Under the pieces are notes generated by a model. It saw only the letters and a program-made list of their open reading frames with translations. It was not told the origin of the DNA and ran no database searches. This document shows positions 1 to 9,298 of a stretch of 64,000 nucleotides of DNA, piece by piece. The first letter of the stretch is position 1, and each line of letters begins with the position of its first letter. The stretch spans positions 1 through 64,000 of the forward strand of contig JACOUT010000004.1 of the NCBI GenBank assembly GCA_016177705.1, given 5' to 3'. This DNA comes from Deltaproteobacteria bacterium (GTDB taxonomy: Bacteria > Myxococcota > UBA727 > VGSZ01). The position numbers and the translations under genes were made by a program.

Positions 1-1252
1 CCTTGGCCGCCGCCGCCAGCGTCTCGAGCAGCGGCGCGCCCGCGGAGGCCAACAGCGGCGTCAGGCGAGCCGCGGCGTCGGGCGCGCGGCCGGCGCGCAA
101 CAGCGCGCGCACGCAGCTCTCGAGCAGGTAGCCGGCCACCTCCGGCGTGGCCGGGGCGCCGACCAGCGGGCAGGTGGCGTCCGCCGCGTCGCCGGGGCGG
201 CGCTGCACCAAGAGCGCGTGGCCGCGCTCGGCGGCGAGGCGGGGCGAGCGCGCGCCACCGGCCGGTTCGAGCGCACGCGTTGCGCGCTCGAGCTCGCCGG
301 CGCGCTCCCACGACGACGACACCAAGAGGCGCATGTCCTCCGAGCCGTCGTCGTCGAGCCAGGCGGCGGCGAGCTGATCGGCGCCCACCAGGTCGCCGGC
401 GAGCGCGTGCGCCGCCAACAGGTCGCGCCGCACCAGCGCGCCGTCGCCCGCGGCGGCGGCGAGCGCGCGCGCCACCGGCAGCGCGGCCGTGAAGTCGCCG
501 CGCGCGAACAGCAACGTCAGCTTGAGGCCGAGCGCGTCCGGGTCGTCGCTCTCGCGGGCCAGCGCACGGTCGGCGTGGCGAAAGGCGCGCTCGACGTCGC
601 CGCGCTCGGCGAACACGCGCGCGAGCGCGATGTAGCCGTCGACCGCGCCCGGCTCGCGCTCCATCAGCGCCTCGATCACGTGCTCGGCGCCGCGCACGTC
701 GCCGCGCTCGACGCGCAGCTCGGCCAGCAGCAGCGAGCCGTCGCGGTGGGCGGCGTCGATGGCCAGCAGGCGCGCCAGCGTGCGCTCGGCGGCCTCGCCG
801 TCGCCGGCCAGCCGCTGCGTGTGAGCCAGCACCAGCAGCGCCGCCACCGACTTCGGCGCCAAGCGCAGCGCCTCCTCCGCGGCATCCTTGGCTTGCTCGA
901 CGTCGCCGCCTTCGAGGCACGCCTCGGCCAGCCGCACGCGCAGGTAGGAAGACGCGGGGTCTTGCAGCGCGGCCTCACGCAACAACGCCACGCCGCCCGC
1001 CAGGTCGCCGCCCTGCATCTTCAGCTCGGCCTCGAGCACGGCGCGGTAGGCCTCGGGCGAGACGTCGCGCGGCGGCTCATCGTCGTCGACGGGCGGCAAG
1101 GCCGGCAGGTCGGCCCGCGGTCGGACCGGCGCGGTGACGGTGGAGGTGGTGCCACAGCCGGCGAACAACAGGAGCGCGCCGAGCGCGCCGGCCCTCAAGG
1201 GACATCGCAAAATCGAGCGAGGCAAGGCGCCCGCCGAGGAGCGAAGCGACAT
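1..1252 (-). CDS. TPR-repeat lipoprotein, 3' end outside window
   Basis: Reading frame open from the window edge back to an ATG at 1252, at least 417 codons. The N-terminus ends in a lipobox (LLLFAGC, Cys about residue 35), so this should be an envelope lipoprotein. A short Pro/Asp linker follows, then at least eight helical-pair repeats with TPR-like spacing, for example AEEALRLAPKSVAALL and ADRALARESDDPDALG. TPR arrays bind partner proteins; no enzymatic motif is visible. The start is uncertain. The ATG at 1252 has GGAGG directly abutting it, and in-frame TTG codons at 1225, 1210 and 1198 would give shorter signal peptides (from 1210 the Cys falls at residue 21). The whole 5' end lies inside an inverted repeat (1196-1322), which may have altered the original start. 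The C-terminus is not in the window. Confidence 0.8.
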   Translation of the reverse strand, partial: MSLRSSAGALPRSILRCPLRAGALGALLLFAGCGTTSTVTAPVRPRADLPALPPVDDDEPPRDVSPEAYRAVLEAELKMQGGDLAGGVALLREAALQDPASSYLRVRLAEACLEGGDVEQAKDAAEEALRLAPKSVAALLVLAHTQRLAGDGEAAERTLARLLAIDAAHRDGSLLLAELRVERGDVRGAEHVIEALMEREPGAVDGYIALARVFAERGDVERAFRHADRALARESDDPDALGLKLTLLFARGDFTAALPVARALAAAAGDGALVRRDLLAAHALAGDLVGADQLAAAWLDDDGSEDMRLLVSSSWERAGELERATRALEPAGGARSPRLAAERGHALLVQRRPGDAADATCPLVGAPATPEVAGYLLESCVRALLRAGRAPDAAARLTPLLASAGAPLLETLAAAAK

Positions 1253-1322
1253 CCTCCTCGTGGAGGTGAGCGAGCACCGCAGGCGGGCAACGCAGCCGCA
1301 GCCGATTTTGCGATGGACCTTC
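1196..1322. repeat. Imperfect inverted repeat spanning the 5' end of the TPR lipoprotein gene
   Basis: The 13-base arm CATCGCAAAATCG at 1203-1215 is repeated exactly as its reverse complement at 1303-1315. The match extends outward imperfectly, to about 17 of 20 bases. Inside are two smaller complementary pairs: GCCCGCC at 1229-1235 with GGCGGGC at 1282-1288, and CCTCC at 1253-1257 with GGAGG at 1262-1266 around a TCGT loop. The arms are AT-richer than their surroundings. It could be a miniature transposon-like element or a structured leader; I cannot tell which. Confidence 0.6.
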
Positions 1323-1355
1323 ATGCCGGTGCTCGCGTCGCGCGCCCGGCGCTCG

Positions 1356-2213
1356 TCACTTGTCGAGCTCCTTCAGAAGCTGGCTCGCGTCATTTCGGTC
1401 GAACTTCTTCCAGTCGTTCGGGCTCGAGGGGCTCTTGGCGTCGCGCGCCTGGGTCGCCCAGCGGCGCGCCTCCTCCTTCTTGCCCTGATCGCGGTAGAGC
1501 TTGGCCAGGTTGAACATGGCCGAGGTCAGGCCGGGATCGCGCTTGAGCAGCTCCAGGTAGGCCTGCTCGGCGCGCTCGTCGCTGCCGCCGGCGATGCCGG
1601 GCACCGCATGGTCGACGTCGGCCAGCGTCTGCTTGCAGAGCTTGTGGTTGCGATCGAGCTCGAGGCAGCGCTGCAGGCCCTTGCGCAGCTCGGGCAGCAT
1701 GAACAGCGAGTTCATCACGCCGCGCGTGCGCCCGGTGGTTGCGAGGTTGGCCATGTCCCAGAACAACGACTCGACGTGGTTTGGCACCGCCGCCAGGCCC
1801 TTCTTGGCCGCGGCGCGCCCGGCCGTGTAGGCCTCGATCTTCTTGGCCTCGACGGTCTCGACGTCGCCCAGGCGCAGCCACGCGCGCGAGGCGTCTGCCC
1901 AGCCGTCGGCGCGCTTCTGCGCGGGCAGGCTCGCGTCGCCCAGGCGCTCTTCATACAAGGCGATGGCGCGACGCAGGTTCTCCTTGGTGTTGGGCGCGTG
2001 CTCGATCAGGTCGCGCGGCTCGGCGAGCGGATCGACTGGCGGAGCCGCCGTGGCGGGCGCGGCGGCCGGCGGAGCGGCCGCTGGTGGCGCTGGCTCCTCG
2101 GCGCTGGCTCCGCCGGCGCTCGTCGCCAGCACGCCGCCGATGAGCGTGGCGGCCACCACCAACCGTCGATCCGCGAATGCACCAACCATCCTGCGCGGCA
2201 GCACCTGACCCAT
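1356..2213 (-). CDS. Secreted TPR protein of TatT (TRAP-transporter T component) type
   Basis: 285 residues. The N-terminus has a signal peptide (VVAATLIGGVLATSAGGASA) followed by an Ala/Pro-rich linker, then an all-helical region. The central part (YTAGRAAAKKGL, SLFWDMANLATTG, MLPELRKGLQRCLELD, and C-terminal AYLELLKRDPGL) follows the layout of TatT-like periplasmic proteins, which carry cryptic TPRs and in spirochaetes assist TRAP transport of hydrophobic ligands. No TRAP P, Q or M subunits are near, so a transport role is not supported here. The start at 2213 has GGAGGGA four bases upstream. The gene is divergent from the copper-oxygenase-like pair across about 170 bases that hold no gene. 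A generic TPR protein is the alternative. Confidence 0.75.
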   Translation of the reverse strand: MGQVLPRRMVGAFADRRLVVAATLIGGVLATSAGGASAEEPAPPAAAPPAAAPATAAPPVDPLAEPRDLIEHAPNTKENLRRAIALYEERLGDASLPAQKRADGWADASRAWLRLGDVETVEAKKIEAYTAGRAAAKKGLAAVPNHVESLFWDMANLATTGRTRGVMNSLFMLPELRKGLQRCLELDRNHKLCKQTLADVDHAVPGIAGGSDERAEQAYLELLKRDPGLTSAMFNLAKLYRDQGKKEEARRWATQARDAKSPSSPNDWKKFDRNDASQLLKELDK

Positions 2214-2382
2214 GGCTCCCTCCCCTTCTCGGTGGCGGCACTCTACCGCCAAGGCCCCGGACCAGGATCCCCGAGCGAGCGACGAGACCGCCGCAGCCGC
2301 ATCCAAGCACCTACGGCGCGATTCCGCACCTCGGAGCCCACCTTTGCGCACCTGCAACCACTCGCCGACTGGGAGCACCACG

Positions 2383-3207
2383 ATGCCGACCACCCTGCGC
2401 CACGCCCTCGTGCTTGCGCTGCCCGCGCTGCTCGCCGGTACCGCCCTCCTTGCCGACACGGCTTTGGCGCACATCCAACTCGACTCGCCCACGCCCCGCT
2501 TCAACGACGGCCAGAACAAGTGGTGCCCCTGCGGCGGCGGCGGCGACGGCACGCGCAACAACGCCGGCTGCGCCATCGAGTCGAGCGACCCCGATCGCGG
2601 CAGCACCAGCACCACCTTCGCGCCCGGCGCCACCGTCACGGTGCGCTGGCGCGAGACCGTGGGCCATACCGGACGCTTCCGCATCTCCTTTGACCCCGAC
2701 GGCGCCGACCAGGCTGACTTCGACGACAACATCCTGCTCGACATGGCCGACCCCTCGGGCGGCGCCGGCAACACCGGCAACGGCGGCAACTGGGCCGTCG
2801 ACGTCACGCTGCCGAGCACGCCGTGCACCAACTGCACGCTGCAGATGGTGCAGGTGATGAACGGCAACACCGCCGATCCGGTGCCGAGCCTGTTTGGCAC
2901 CTCGACCTACTACCAGTGCGCCAACCTGGTGATCGGCGACGGCAGCGAGGGGGAAGGGGAGGGCGAAGGCGAGGGGGAAGGCGAAGGGGAAGGGGAAGGC
3001 GAGGGGGAAGGTGAGCCGGGCGAGGGGGAAGGCGAGGGTGAGCCGGGCGAGGGTGAAGGCGAAGGTGAGCCGGCCGAGGGCGAAGGGGAAGGCGAGGGCG
3101 AAGGCGGAGGGTGCCAGGGCTGCGGCGGCACGTCGCCGGCGCTGCTGGTGGGCCTGCCGTCGCTGCTCGCGCTGCGCCGCCGCCGCGTCGCGGGAGCTGC
3201 GCGATGA
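2383..3207 (+). CDS. Secreted SCE4755-family polysaccharide monooxygenase-like protein with GE linker and MYXO-CTERM tail
   Basis: 274 residues. A 29-residue signal peptide ends in ALA, and the mature chain begins with His30 (HIQLDSPTPR). A free N-terminal His is the hallmark of lytic polysaccharide monooxygenases, where it forms the copper 'histidine brace'; the conserved VGHTGRF (His95) is a candidate second ligand. The domain is Cys-rich ([23 protein letters not shown]). It is followed by a (Gly-Glu)n linker of about 53 residues and a tail CQGCGG, hydrophobic stretch, RRRR, which fits MYXO-CTERM surface sorting. Oxidative cleavage of a polysaccharide is inferred, not shown. The start at 2383 has GGGAG eight bases upstream. 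Its stop overlaps the next ATG by four bases, so the pair is translationally coupled. Confidence 0.82.
   Translation: MPTTLRHALVLALPALLAGTALLADTALAHIQLDSPTPRFNDGQNKWCPCGGGGDGTRNNAGCAIESSDPDRGSTSTTFAPGATVTVRWRETVGHTGRFRISFDPDGADQADFDDNILLDMADPSGGAGNTGNGGNWAVDVTLPSTPCTNCTLQMVQVMNGNTADPVPSLFGTSTYYQCANLVIGDGSEGEGEGEGEGEGEGEGEGEGEGEPGEGEGEGEPGEGEGEGEPAEGEGEGEGEGGGCQGCGGTSPALLVGLPSLLALRRRRVAGAAR
2947..3105 (+). repeat. (Gly-Glu)n linker-encoding hexanucleotide repeat
   Basis: About 53 codons alternate GGN and GAR, interrupted by three Pro codons, forming an acidic linker between the oxygenase-like domain and the C-terminal sorting tail. The synonymous codons are mixed (GGG/GGC/GGT and GAG/GAA), so the DNA is not a perfect microsatellite. 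This suggests the peptide pattern is maintained by selection as well as by slippage. Confidence 0.9.
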
Positions 3208-3914
3208 GGTTCGCGCTCCACCCGCTCGTCATGGTCGCGCTGGCGGCGGCACCCGCGGCGGCTCACATCGAGCTCGAAGCGCCCACGCCGCGCAGCAACG
3301 ACGGGCAGAACAAGTGGTGCCCGTGCGGCGGCGGCGGCGACGGCACGCGCGCCAACGCGGGCTGCGCCGTCTCGGAGAGCGACCCGGCGCGCGGCCCCTC
3401 GTCCGGCACCTTCGCGCCCGGCGCCGTCGTCACCGTGCGCTGGCGCGAGACCGTCGGCCACACCGGCCGCTTCCGCGTCTCCTTCGACGATGACGGCGCC
3501 GATCAGAGCGACTTCGATGCCAACGTGCTGGCCGACATCGCCGATCCCTCGGGCGGCGCCGGCAACACCGGCACGGGCAACCTGTGGTCGCTCGACGTCA
3601 CCTTGCCCGAGACGCCGTGCGACGGCTGCACGCTGCAGTTGGTCCAGGTGATGAACGGCAACCCCGACGACCCGGTGCCGAGCTTGTTCGGCACCTCGAC
3701 GTACTACCAGTGCGCCGACCTGGTGATCGCCGCTGGCGGCGACGAGAGCGGCAGCGGCAACGCCGACAACGGCGGTGGTGACGGCGGCTGCGCCGCCACG
3801 CCCGCGGCGCTCGCGCCCTGGGCGATGGTGCTGTTGGGGGCGCGCCGCCGCGCGCGGCATGCGAGGCGCGCCACGACGTCAAGTGGCGTTCGCGCTGATC
3901 TCTTCCTGCGTTGA
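3204..3914 (+). CDS. Second SCE4755-family polysaccharide monooxygenase-like protein
   Basis: 236 residues, a close paralogue of the preceding gene: [49 protein letters not shown]. The signal peptide is residues 1-20, so mature His21 is at the N-terminus; His86 in VGHTGRF is the second candidate copper ligand. Unlike the first copy it has only a short Ser/Gly/Asp linker before a tail of GGCAATP, hydrophobic stretch and Arg cluster (MYXO-CTERM-like). It begins at an ATG overlapping the upstream stop (ATGA), so both are likely made from one transcript, perhaps with different display or substrate range. The coding sequence ends 43 bases before gyrA, and I see no terminator between them. Confidence 0.82.
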   Translation: MRFALHPLVMVALAAAPAAAHIELEAPTPRSNDGQNKWCPCGGGGDGTRANAGCAVSESDPARGPSSGTFAPGAVVTVRWRETVGHTGRFRVSFDDDGADQSDFDANVLADIADPSGGAGNTGTGNLWSLDVTLPETPCDGCTLQLVQVMNGNPDDPVPSLFGTSTYYQCADLVIAAGGDESGSGNADNGGGDGGCAATPAALAPWAMVLLGARRRARHARRATTSSGVRADLFLR

Positions 3915-3957
3915 CCCCGCGTTGACCCACCTGGGCGATCCCGGTACCCCGGGCGCC

Positions 3958-6657
3958 ATGAGCGAGCACGACAAGGGCGGCGACGGCACGGGTCACGGCT
4001 CCGGGGGCGAGGCAGGCGGCGACGGCGGCGGCGAGGGCCGGCGCGACGTCGAGATGCGCAGCATCGTCGACGAGATGCGCGACTCCTACCGCGACTACTC
4101 GATGAGCGTGATCATCGGGCGCGCGCTGCCCGACGTGCGCGACGGCCTGAAGCCGGTGCACCGCCGCATCCTCTACGCCATGTACGACGAGGGCCTCTTG
4201 TCCTCGAAGAAGTACAGCAAATGCGCCGGCGTGGTCGGCGAGGTGCTCAAGAAGTACCACCCGCACGGCGACGCGGCCGTCTACGACGCGCTGGTGCGCC
4301 TGGCGCAACCGTGGAACATGGGCGCCACGCTGATCGACGGGCAGGGCAACTTCGGCTCCGTCGACGGCGACCCGGCCGCCGCCTACCGTTACACCGAGTC
4401 GCGCCTGACCAAGCTCGCCGAGGAGCTGCTGCGCGACATCGAGAAGAACACCGCCGACTTCGTGCCCAACTTCGACGGCGGCCACGAGGAGCCGTCGGTG
4501 CTGCCGGCGCGCGTGCCCAACCTGCTGGTGAACGGCTCCGAGGGCATCGCGGTGGCGATGGCCACGCGCTGCCCGCCGCACAACCTGGGCGAGGTCATCG
4601 ACTGCCTGCTGGCGCTCGTCGAGGAGCTGTACGAGGGCAAGGAGAAGCTCACCGGCCAGCGCATGCTGTCGCTCATGCCCGGCCCCGACTTCCCCACGGG
4701 GGGACAGTTGTGCGGTCAGGGCGGCGTGGCCTCGTATTACGGCACGGGCAAGGGTTCCTTGAAGCTGCGCGGCAAGGCGCGCATCGAGGACAACGCGAAG
4801 GCCAAGCGCACCCAGATCATCGTCGATGAGATCCCCTTCCAGGTGAACAAGGCCAAGCTGGTCGAGCGCATCGCCGAGCTGGTGCGCGACAAGCGCATCG
4901 AGGGCATCGCCGAGCTGCGGGACGAGAGCGATCGCGAGGGCATGCGCATCGCCATCGATCTCAAGCGCGACGCCATCGGCGACATCGTGCTCAACCAGCT
5001 CTACAAGCACACGCCGCTCGAGGTCACCTACCCGGTCAACATGCTGGCCATCGTCGACGGGCAGCCGAAGACGCTCGCGATGCGCGAGCTGTTGCAGAGC
5101 TTCATCGACTTCCGCCGCGAGGTGGTGACGCGCCGGACGCGCTTCGAATTGGACGAGTGCGAGAAGCGCTTCCACGTGCTCGCGGGACTCGTGACCGCGC
5201 TCGACGACATCGACCGCGTCATCGAGATCATCCGCAGCTCGCGCGACACCGACGAGGCCAAGGCCAAGCTGATGGCCGAGAAGTTCGTAGGTGCTGCCAA
5301 GCTCGGGCTGTTCACCGACGCGCCCACCCGCCAGATCGAAGGCTGGCTCAAGCAGGGCTTCGCCCAGCTCGACGAGATCCAGGCGGCGGCCATCCTCGAG
5401 ATGCGGCTGTCGCGCCTGGTCGGCTTGGAGCGCGACAAGCTGCTCGAGGAGGGGGCTGAGCTGCTCACCGAGATCGCGCGGCTGCGCGAGATCCTGGGCG
5501 ACCTGCGCGTGCTGATGCAGGTGATCAAGAACGAGCTCAAGGACCTGCGCGCCAAGTTCGCGGTGCCGCGCCGCACCCAGATCGTGGCCGACGTCGACGA
5601 GATCAACCTCGAGGACCTGATCGTCGAGGAGGAGATGGTGGTGACCATCTCGCACGCCGGCTACATCAAGCGCTCGCCGCTCTCCGCCTATCGGGCGCAG
5701 CGGCGCGGTGGCAAGGGCCGGAGCGCGGCCAAGACGCGAGACGAGGACTTCATCCGTGACGCGTTCGTCGCCTCGACGCACGCGCACCTCTTGACCTTCA
5801 CCTCGGCCGGCAAGGTCTACTGGCTCAAGGTGCACCAGGTGCCGGAGGCGGGCGGCCAGTCGCGCGGCCGGCCCATCATCAACCTGGTGCAGCTCGACGA
5901 GGGTGAGCAGGTGCGCGCGGTGTTGCCGGTACGCAAGTTCCCCGACAAGGACGGCGAGGCCTACGTCGTCACCTGCACGCGCTCGGGCACCGTCAAGAAG
6001 ACCGACCTGATGCAGTACGCCACGCCGCGCTCCACGGGCCTGATCGCCTGTGGCATCGAGCCGGGCGACGAGCTGATCGCGGTGCAGATCACCGACGGCA
6101 AGAGCGACCTGTTCCTCACCACCGCCGACGGCATGTCGATCCGCTTCCTCGAAGATGAGGTGCGGCCGATGGGCCGCGCCGCGGTCGGCGTCATCGGCAT
6201 CAAGCTCACCGAGGAGAGCGGCAAGAAGGACGAGGTGGTGTCGATGGAGGTGCTGAAGCCCGGCACCATGGTGCTCACCGTCACCGAGCGCGGCTACGGC
6301 AAGCGCACCGCCGAGGGTGAGTACCCGCGGCAGGGTCGCGCCGGCCAGGGCGTCATCACCATCAAGACCACGGAGCGAAACGGCCGCGTCGCTGCCGCCA
6401 TCCAGGTGAAGCCGGGCGATCAGGCCATGATCATCACCGACGGCGGCACCTTGATCCGCACCACCACCGACGAGGTGAGCGAGATCGGCAGGAACACGCA
6501 GGGCGTGCGCATCTTGAACGCCGACGAGCACGAGCGCGTCATCAGCGTGGTGCGCATCGCCGAGCCCGAGGGCGCCGACAAGCCGACCGGCCTGTCGGTG
6601 CTCGACGGCGCCCCGGTCGTCGACGGCGACGGCGGGCCCGAGAGCGGGGACGCCTGA
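3958..6657 (+). CDS. gyrA: DNA gyrase subunit A
   Basis: 899 residues. With GyrB it introduces negative supercoils by ATP-driven double-strand passage. The breakage-reunion domain is complete: [34 protein letters not shown] and catalytic Arg144-Tyr145 in AAAYRYTE. The GyrA box QRRGGKG, which separates gyrase from topoisomerase IV, is present, and a six-bladed C-terminal domain follows ([25 protein letters not shown]). The position equivalent to E. coli Ser83 is Ala106, while the Asp87 equivalent is kept (Asp110). A Gly/Asp/Glu-rich extension of about 30 residues precedes the usual start; an internal ATG at 4054 would remove it, but neither start has a strong ribosome-binding site. gyrB lies about 35 kb away. 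Confidence 0.97.
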   Translation: MSEHDKGGDGTGHGSGGEAGGDGGGEGRRDVEMRSIVDEMRDSYRDYSMSVIIGRALPDVRDGLKPVHRRILYAMYDEGLLSSKKYSKCAGVVGEVLKKYHPHGDAAVYDALVRLAQPWNMGATLIDGQGNFGSVDGDPAAAYRYTESRLTKLAEELLRDIEKNTADFVPNFDGGHEEPSVLPARVPNLLVNGSEGIAVAMATRCPPHNLGEVIDCLLALVEELYEGKEKLTGQRMLSLMPGPDFPTGGQLCGQGGVASYYGTGKGSLKLRGKARIEDNAKAKRTQIIVDEIPFQVNKAKLVERIAELVRDKRIEGIAELRDESDREGMRIAIDLKRDAIGDIVLNQLYKHTPLEVTYPVNMLAIVDGQPKTLAMRELLQSFIDFRREVVTRRTRFELDECEKRFHVLAGLVTALDDIDRVIEIIRSSRDTDEAKAKLMAEKFVGAAKLGLFTDAPTRQIEGWLKQGFAQLDEIQAAAILEMRLSRLVGLERDKLLEEGAELLTEIARLREILGDLRVLMQVIKNELKDLRAKFAVPRRTQIVADVDEINLEDLIVEEEMVVTISHAGYIKRSPLSAYRAQRRGGKGRSAAKTRDEDFIRDAFVASTHAHLLTFTSAGKVYWLKVHQVPEAGGQSRGRPIINLVQLDEGEQVRAVLPVRKFPDKDGEAYVVTCTRSGTVKKTDLMQYATPRSTGLIACGIEPGDELIAVQITDGKSDLFLTTADGMSIRFLEDEVRPMGRAAVGVIGIKLTEESGKKDEVVSMEVLKPGTMVLTVTERGYGKRTAEGEYPRQGRAGQGVITIKTTERNGRVAAAIQVKPGDQAMIITDGGTLIRTTTDEVSEIGRNTQGVRILNADEHERVISVVRIAEPEGADKPTGLSVLDGAPVVDGDGGPESGDA

Positions 6658-6658
6658 G

Positions 6659-7807
6659 GTGCGCGCGGGTCGCGCACTGGTGCTCGCGTTCGCGCTCGCG
6701 CCGAGCCTGGTCGCCTGCCCGGCAAACGATCAGCCGGAGGGCGTCGAGGGCAAGGAGGGCGTCGCGCTCTTCCTGGCCGAGACCGACACCGTCTTCACGG
6801 CCACGCTGGTGGTCGGCTCGAGCACCAAGGTCAGCGTCGCGCCCGTCGACGTGGCCACGCCGCTGGCGGAGGGCGCGCGTCTGCGCAGCGGCGACCGCGC
6901 GCTCGTGACCGTGGACGAGCCCGACGAGGACGGCCTGGCGCAAGTGACCTTCGCCGCGGCCGGCCAGACCACGCTCGAGCTGGCGGACGCCGATGGCACC
7001 GTCATCGACGCCATCGACGTCAAAGCGGCGGTGCCGGGCGCTACCACCTTGGTCGACGGCGACCTGCTCGCGGCCTCGACCGTGGTCGACGCGCGCTTGC
7101 CGGCCGAGGGCTGGGGCTTCTTGGTCGACCGCGAGCTGACGCTGATGGTGTCGGCGGTGGACCGCTGCGGCGGCGACCTGCTCGACCTGCACGCCTCCAA
7201 GGTGCGCACCGACGAGGCCACGCCGGCCACCGTCACCGTCGAGCCGGGCGCGCCCGCCACCTTCACCGCCGAGGCGAGCGCGGCCGGCGACGTCGGCCTG
7301 GTGCTCGACACGCCCGGCCTCGAGTTGCTCGCCTACCAGGTGCAGGCCCTCGAGGGCGGCGACGTCGACGAGGTGGCAGTCTCGGCCGCGTCCGCCGACG
7401 ACACCGGACGCATGAGCCTGTGGGGCCGCGCCTACGCCAACGACGTCGAGGTGGTGGGCCCGCTCGCCTTCTCCTGGCGCGCCGACGAGCGCGTGGCGCT
7501 GTCGGCCAGCACCGGCCTGGCCATCGAGGTGCAGGTGTCCTTCCCCGCCGAGGGCGAGCCGCCCGACGACCGGCCGGCCACGGTGACCGCCGAGGTGCTC
7601 GGCGAAGAGGGCACGCTCGACCTTTTCACCGCCCAGCAACAGACCGACCGCGGCGCGCCGGCGCGCACCGTCGTCGTCGAGGCCGCCCCGGCGGCGGGCT
7701 GCGGCGGCGATCCTTGCGACCCCTTCGCCGCCGCGGCGCTTCTCGGCGCGGTGGCGCTGCGCCGCCGTCTGGCCGCGCTGCGCGCCACGCGCATGGCCGA
7801 TGGCTGA
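6659..7807 (+). CDS. Secreted lipoprotein with MYXO-CTERM-like tail
   Basis: 382 residues from a GTG one base after the gyrA stop. The signal peptide ends in a lipobox (APSLVAC, Cys about residue 20). The body is rich in Thr, Val, Ala and Asp and resembles repeated beta-sandwich folds, but I recognise no named domain. The C-terminus has CGGDPCDP, a hydrophobic stretch and an Arg cluster (ALRRRLAALR), as in MYXO-CTERM tails, so two surface-anchoring signals appear in one chain. Its last eight bases overlap the start of the ABC ATPase gene, suggesting it is made with, and may work with, the transporter that follows. Function unknown. Confidence 0.75.
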   Translation: MRAGRALVLAFALAPSLVACPANDQPEGVEGKEGVALFLAETDTVFTATLVVGSSTKVSVAPVDVATPLAEGARLRSGDRALVTVDEPDEDGLAQVTFAAAGQTTLELADADGTVIDAIDVKAAVPGATTLVDGDLLAASTVVDARLPAEGWGFLVDRELTLMVSAVDRCGGDLLDLHASKVRTDEATPATVTVEPGAPATFTAEASAAGDVGLVLDTPGLELLAYQVQALEGGDVDEVAVSAASADDTGRMSLWGRAYANDVEVVGPLAFSWRADERVALSASTGLAIEVQVSFPAEGEPPDDRPATVTAEVLGEEGTLDLFTAQQQTDRGAPARTVVVEAAPAAGCGGDPCDPFAAAALLGAVALRRRLAALRATRMADG

Positions 7808-8501
7808 GCCGCTGCTGGTGGCCGAGGGGCTGTCGCGCCGCTTCGCTGACGTCGAGGCCGTCAGCGCCGTCAGCTTCACCGTGGCCAAAGGTGAGGTGGT
7901 CGGCTTCCTCGGCCACAATGGTGCGGGCAAGAGCACCACGCAGCGCATGCTGGCAGGCGCGCTCGCGCCCTCCGCCGGACGCGCGCTGGTCGGCGGTCAC
8001 GCCTCGACCAGCCTGGCGGCGCGGCGCCTGATCGGCTGGCTGCCCGAGACGCCGCCCTTGCACCCCGAGCTGACCGTCGAGGAGCAGCTCGCCTTCGCGG
8101 CGTCGCTGCGCGGCCTGACGCCCGCGCGCGAGCTGCCGCACCTGCTCGAGCGCTGCGGGCTCGGCGAGCTGCGCTCACACGTGAATGCGACGCTTTCCAA
8201 AGGAACGAAGCAACGGGTCGGGCTGGCGCAGGCGCTGGCGGGCGATCCACCCGTGCTGCTGCTCGACGAGCCCACCGCCGGCCTCGACCCGGCGCAAGCG
8301 GCCGCGGTGCGCTCGCTGGTCCGCGAGCTCGGCGTCGATCACGCCGTGCTGTTGAGCACGCACGTGGTGAGCGAGGTCGCCGCCGTCTGCGACCGTGCGC
8401 TGCTGTTGCGCCGCGGCGCGCTGGTGCTCGACGAGCGCACCGAGGTCCTCAAGGGCAAAGGCCTCGAGGCCACCGTGCTCGGCCTGTTGGAGGCGGCCTG
8501 A
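7800..8501 (+). CDS. ABC transporter ATP-binding protein (GldA/ABC-2 type)
   Basis: 233 residues. All nucleotide-binding motifs are present: Walker A GHNGAGKST (about residues 39-47), ABC signature LSKGTKQR typical of ABC-2/GldA-type ATPases, Walker B VLLLDEPTAGLD, and switch His in LLSTHV. It should energise the permease encoded by the next gene, with which it overlaps by one base (TGATG). The first ATG lies inside the end of the preceding lipoprotein gene. The set ATPase, permease, auxiliary protein matches the GldA-GldF-GldG arrangement, linked to gliding in Bacteroidetes but also found in non-gliding bacteria, so the substrate is open. Confidence 0.92.
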   Translation: MAEPLLVAEGLSRRFADVEAVSAVSFTVAKGEVVGFLGHNGAGKSTTQRMLAGALAPSAGRALVGGHASTSLAARRLIGWLPETPPLHPELTVEEQLAFAASLRGLTPARELPHLLERCGLGELRSHVNATLSKGTKQRVGLAQALAGDPPVLLLDEPTAGLDPAQAAAVRSLVRELGVDHAVLLSTHVVSEVAAVCDRALLLRRGALVLDERTEVLKGKGLEATVLGLLEAA

Positions 8502-9298
8502 TGCGTGCCTTCAGCGGCATCCTCAAGCGCGAGCTGCTCGCCACCTTCGCCACGCCGCTCGCTTGGGTGGCGCTCGGCGCCTTCGCGCTCGTCACTGCGC
8601 TGTTGTTCTGGCTCGAGCTGCTCGGCTTCGAGGTGCAGCAGCAGCGCGCCATGGCCGTGGGCGACCCGGCCATCCTGGCGCTGCTCGACTTCAACGATCT
8701 CTTGATCGGCTCAACGCTGCTGCACGCGCAGGTGCTCCTGATCTTCGTGGTGCCGGTCTTGACCATGCGCCTCATCGCCGAGGAGCAGCAGCGCGGCACG
8801 CTCGACTTCCTGTTGGCGGCGCCGGTGCGCTCCACCGTGGTCGTCGGCGCCAAGCTGGTGTCGCTCGCCTTGTTCCTCGCCGTCGCCTGCGCGCTCTTGC
8901 TCGTCTATCCAGCGCTGTTGTCGCTGCTCGGCCGCGCCGTGGTCGAGGGCGACGGCGTGGTCGACTGGGGCCAGGCGCTGCTCGGCATCGCCGGCGTCTT
9001 CGCCACGGGCTTGCTGTACGCCGCGCTCGGCCTGGCCGTCTCGGCCGGCACCGCCAGCCCGGCGGCGGCTGCGCTCGTCACCGCGCTGCTCTTGGTCGGC
9101 CTGTGGTTCGTCGGTGGCGCGGGTGCTGGCGTGCCCGGTGCTGGCGGTGCGGTGCTGTCATGGCTGGCTCCCGCCACGCACCTCGAGCGCGGCGTGCGCG
9201 GCGTGCTCGCGCTCGGCGACGTGCTCTACTTCGTCGTGGGCACGGTCGCGCTCGAGGCCGTGGCCGTGGTGCTGGTCGAGAGCCGGAGGCGCGCATGA
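8501..9298 (+). CDS. ABC-2 type permease (GldF-like)
   Basis: 265 residues with about six transmembrane segments and the ABC-2 hallmark LLTMRLIAEEQQRGTLDFLLAAPV-like stretch, in which a conserved E-x2-x-GT motif precedes the second membrane segment. It is the membrane subunit of the transporter powered by the preceding ATPase. The start ATG shares one base with the ATPase stop, and its own stop overlaps the next start by four bases (ATGA), so the three genes are tightly coupled. Confidence 0.9.
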   Translation: MRAFSGILKRELLATFATPLAWVALGAFALVTALLFWLELLGFEVQQQRAMAVGDPAILALLDFNDLLIGSTLLHAQVLLIFVVPVLTMRLIAEEQQRGTLDFLLAAPVRSTVVVGAKLVSLALFLAVACALLLVYPALLSLLGRAVVEGDGVVDWGQALLGIAGVFATGLLYAALGLAVSAGTASPAAAALVTALLLVGLWFVGGAGAGVPGAGGAVLSWLAPATHLERGVRGVLALGDVLYFVVGTVALEAVAVVLVESRRRA

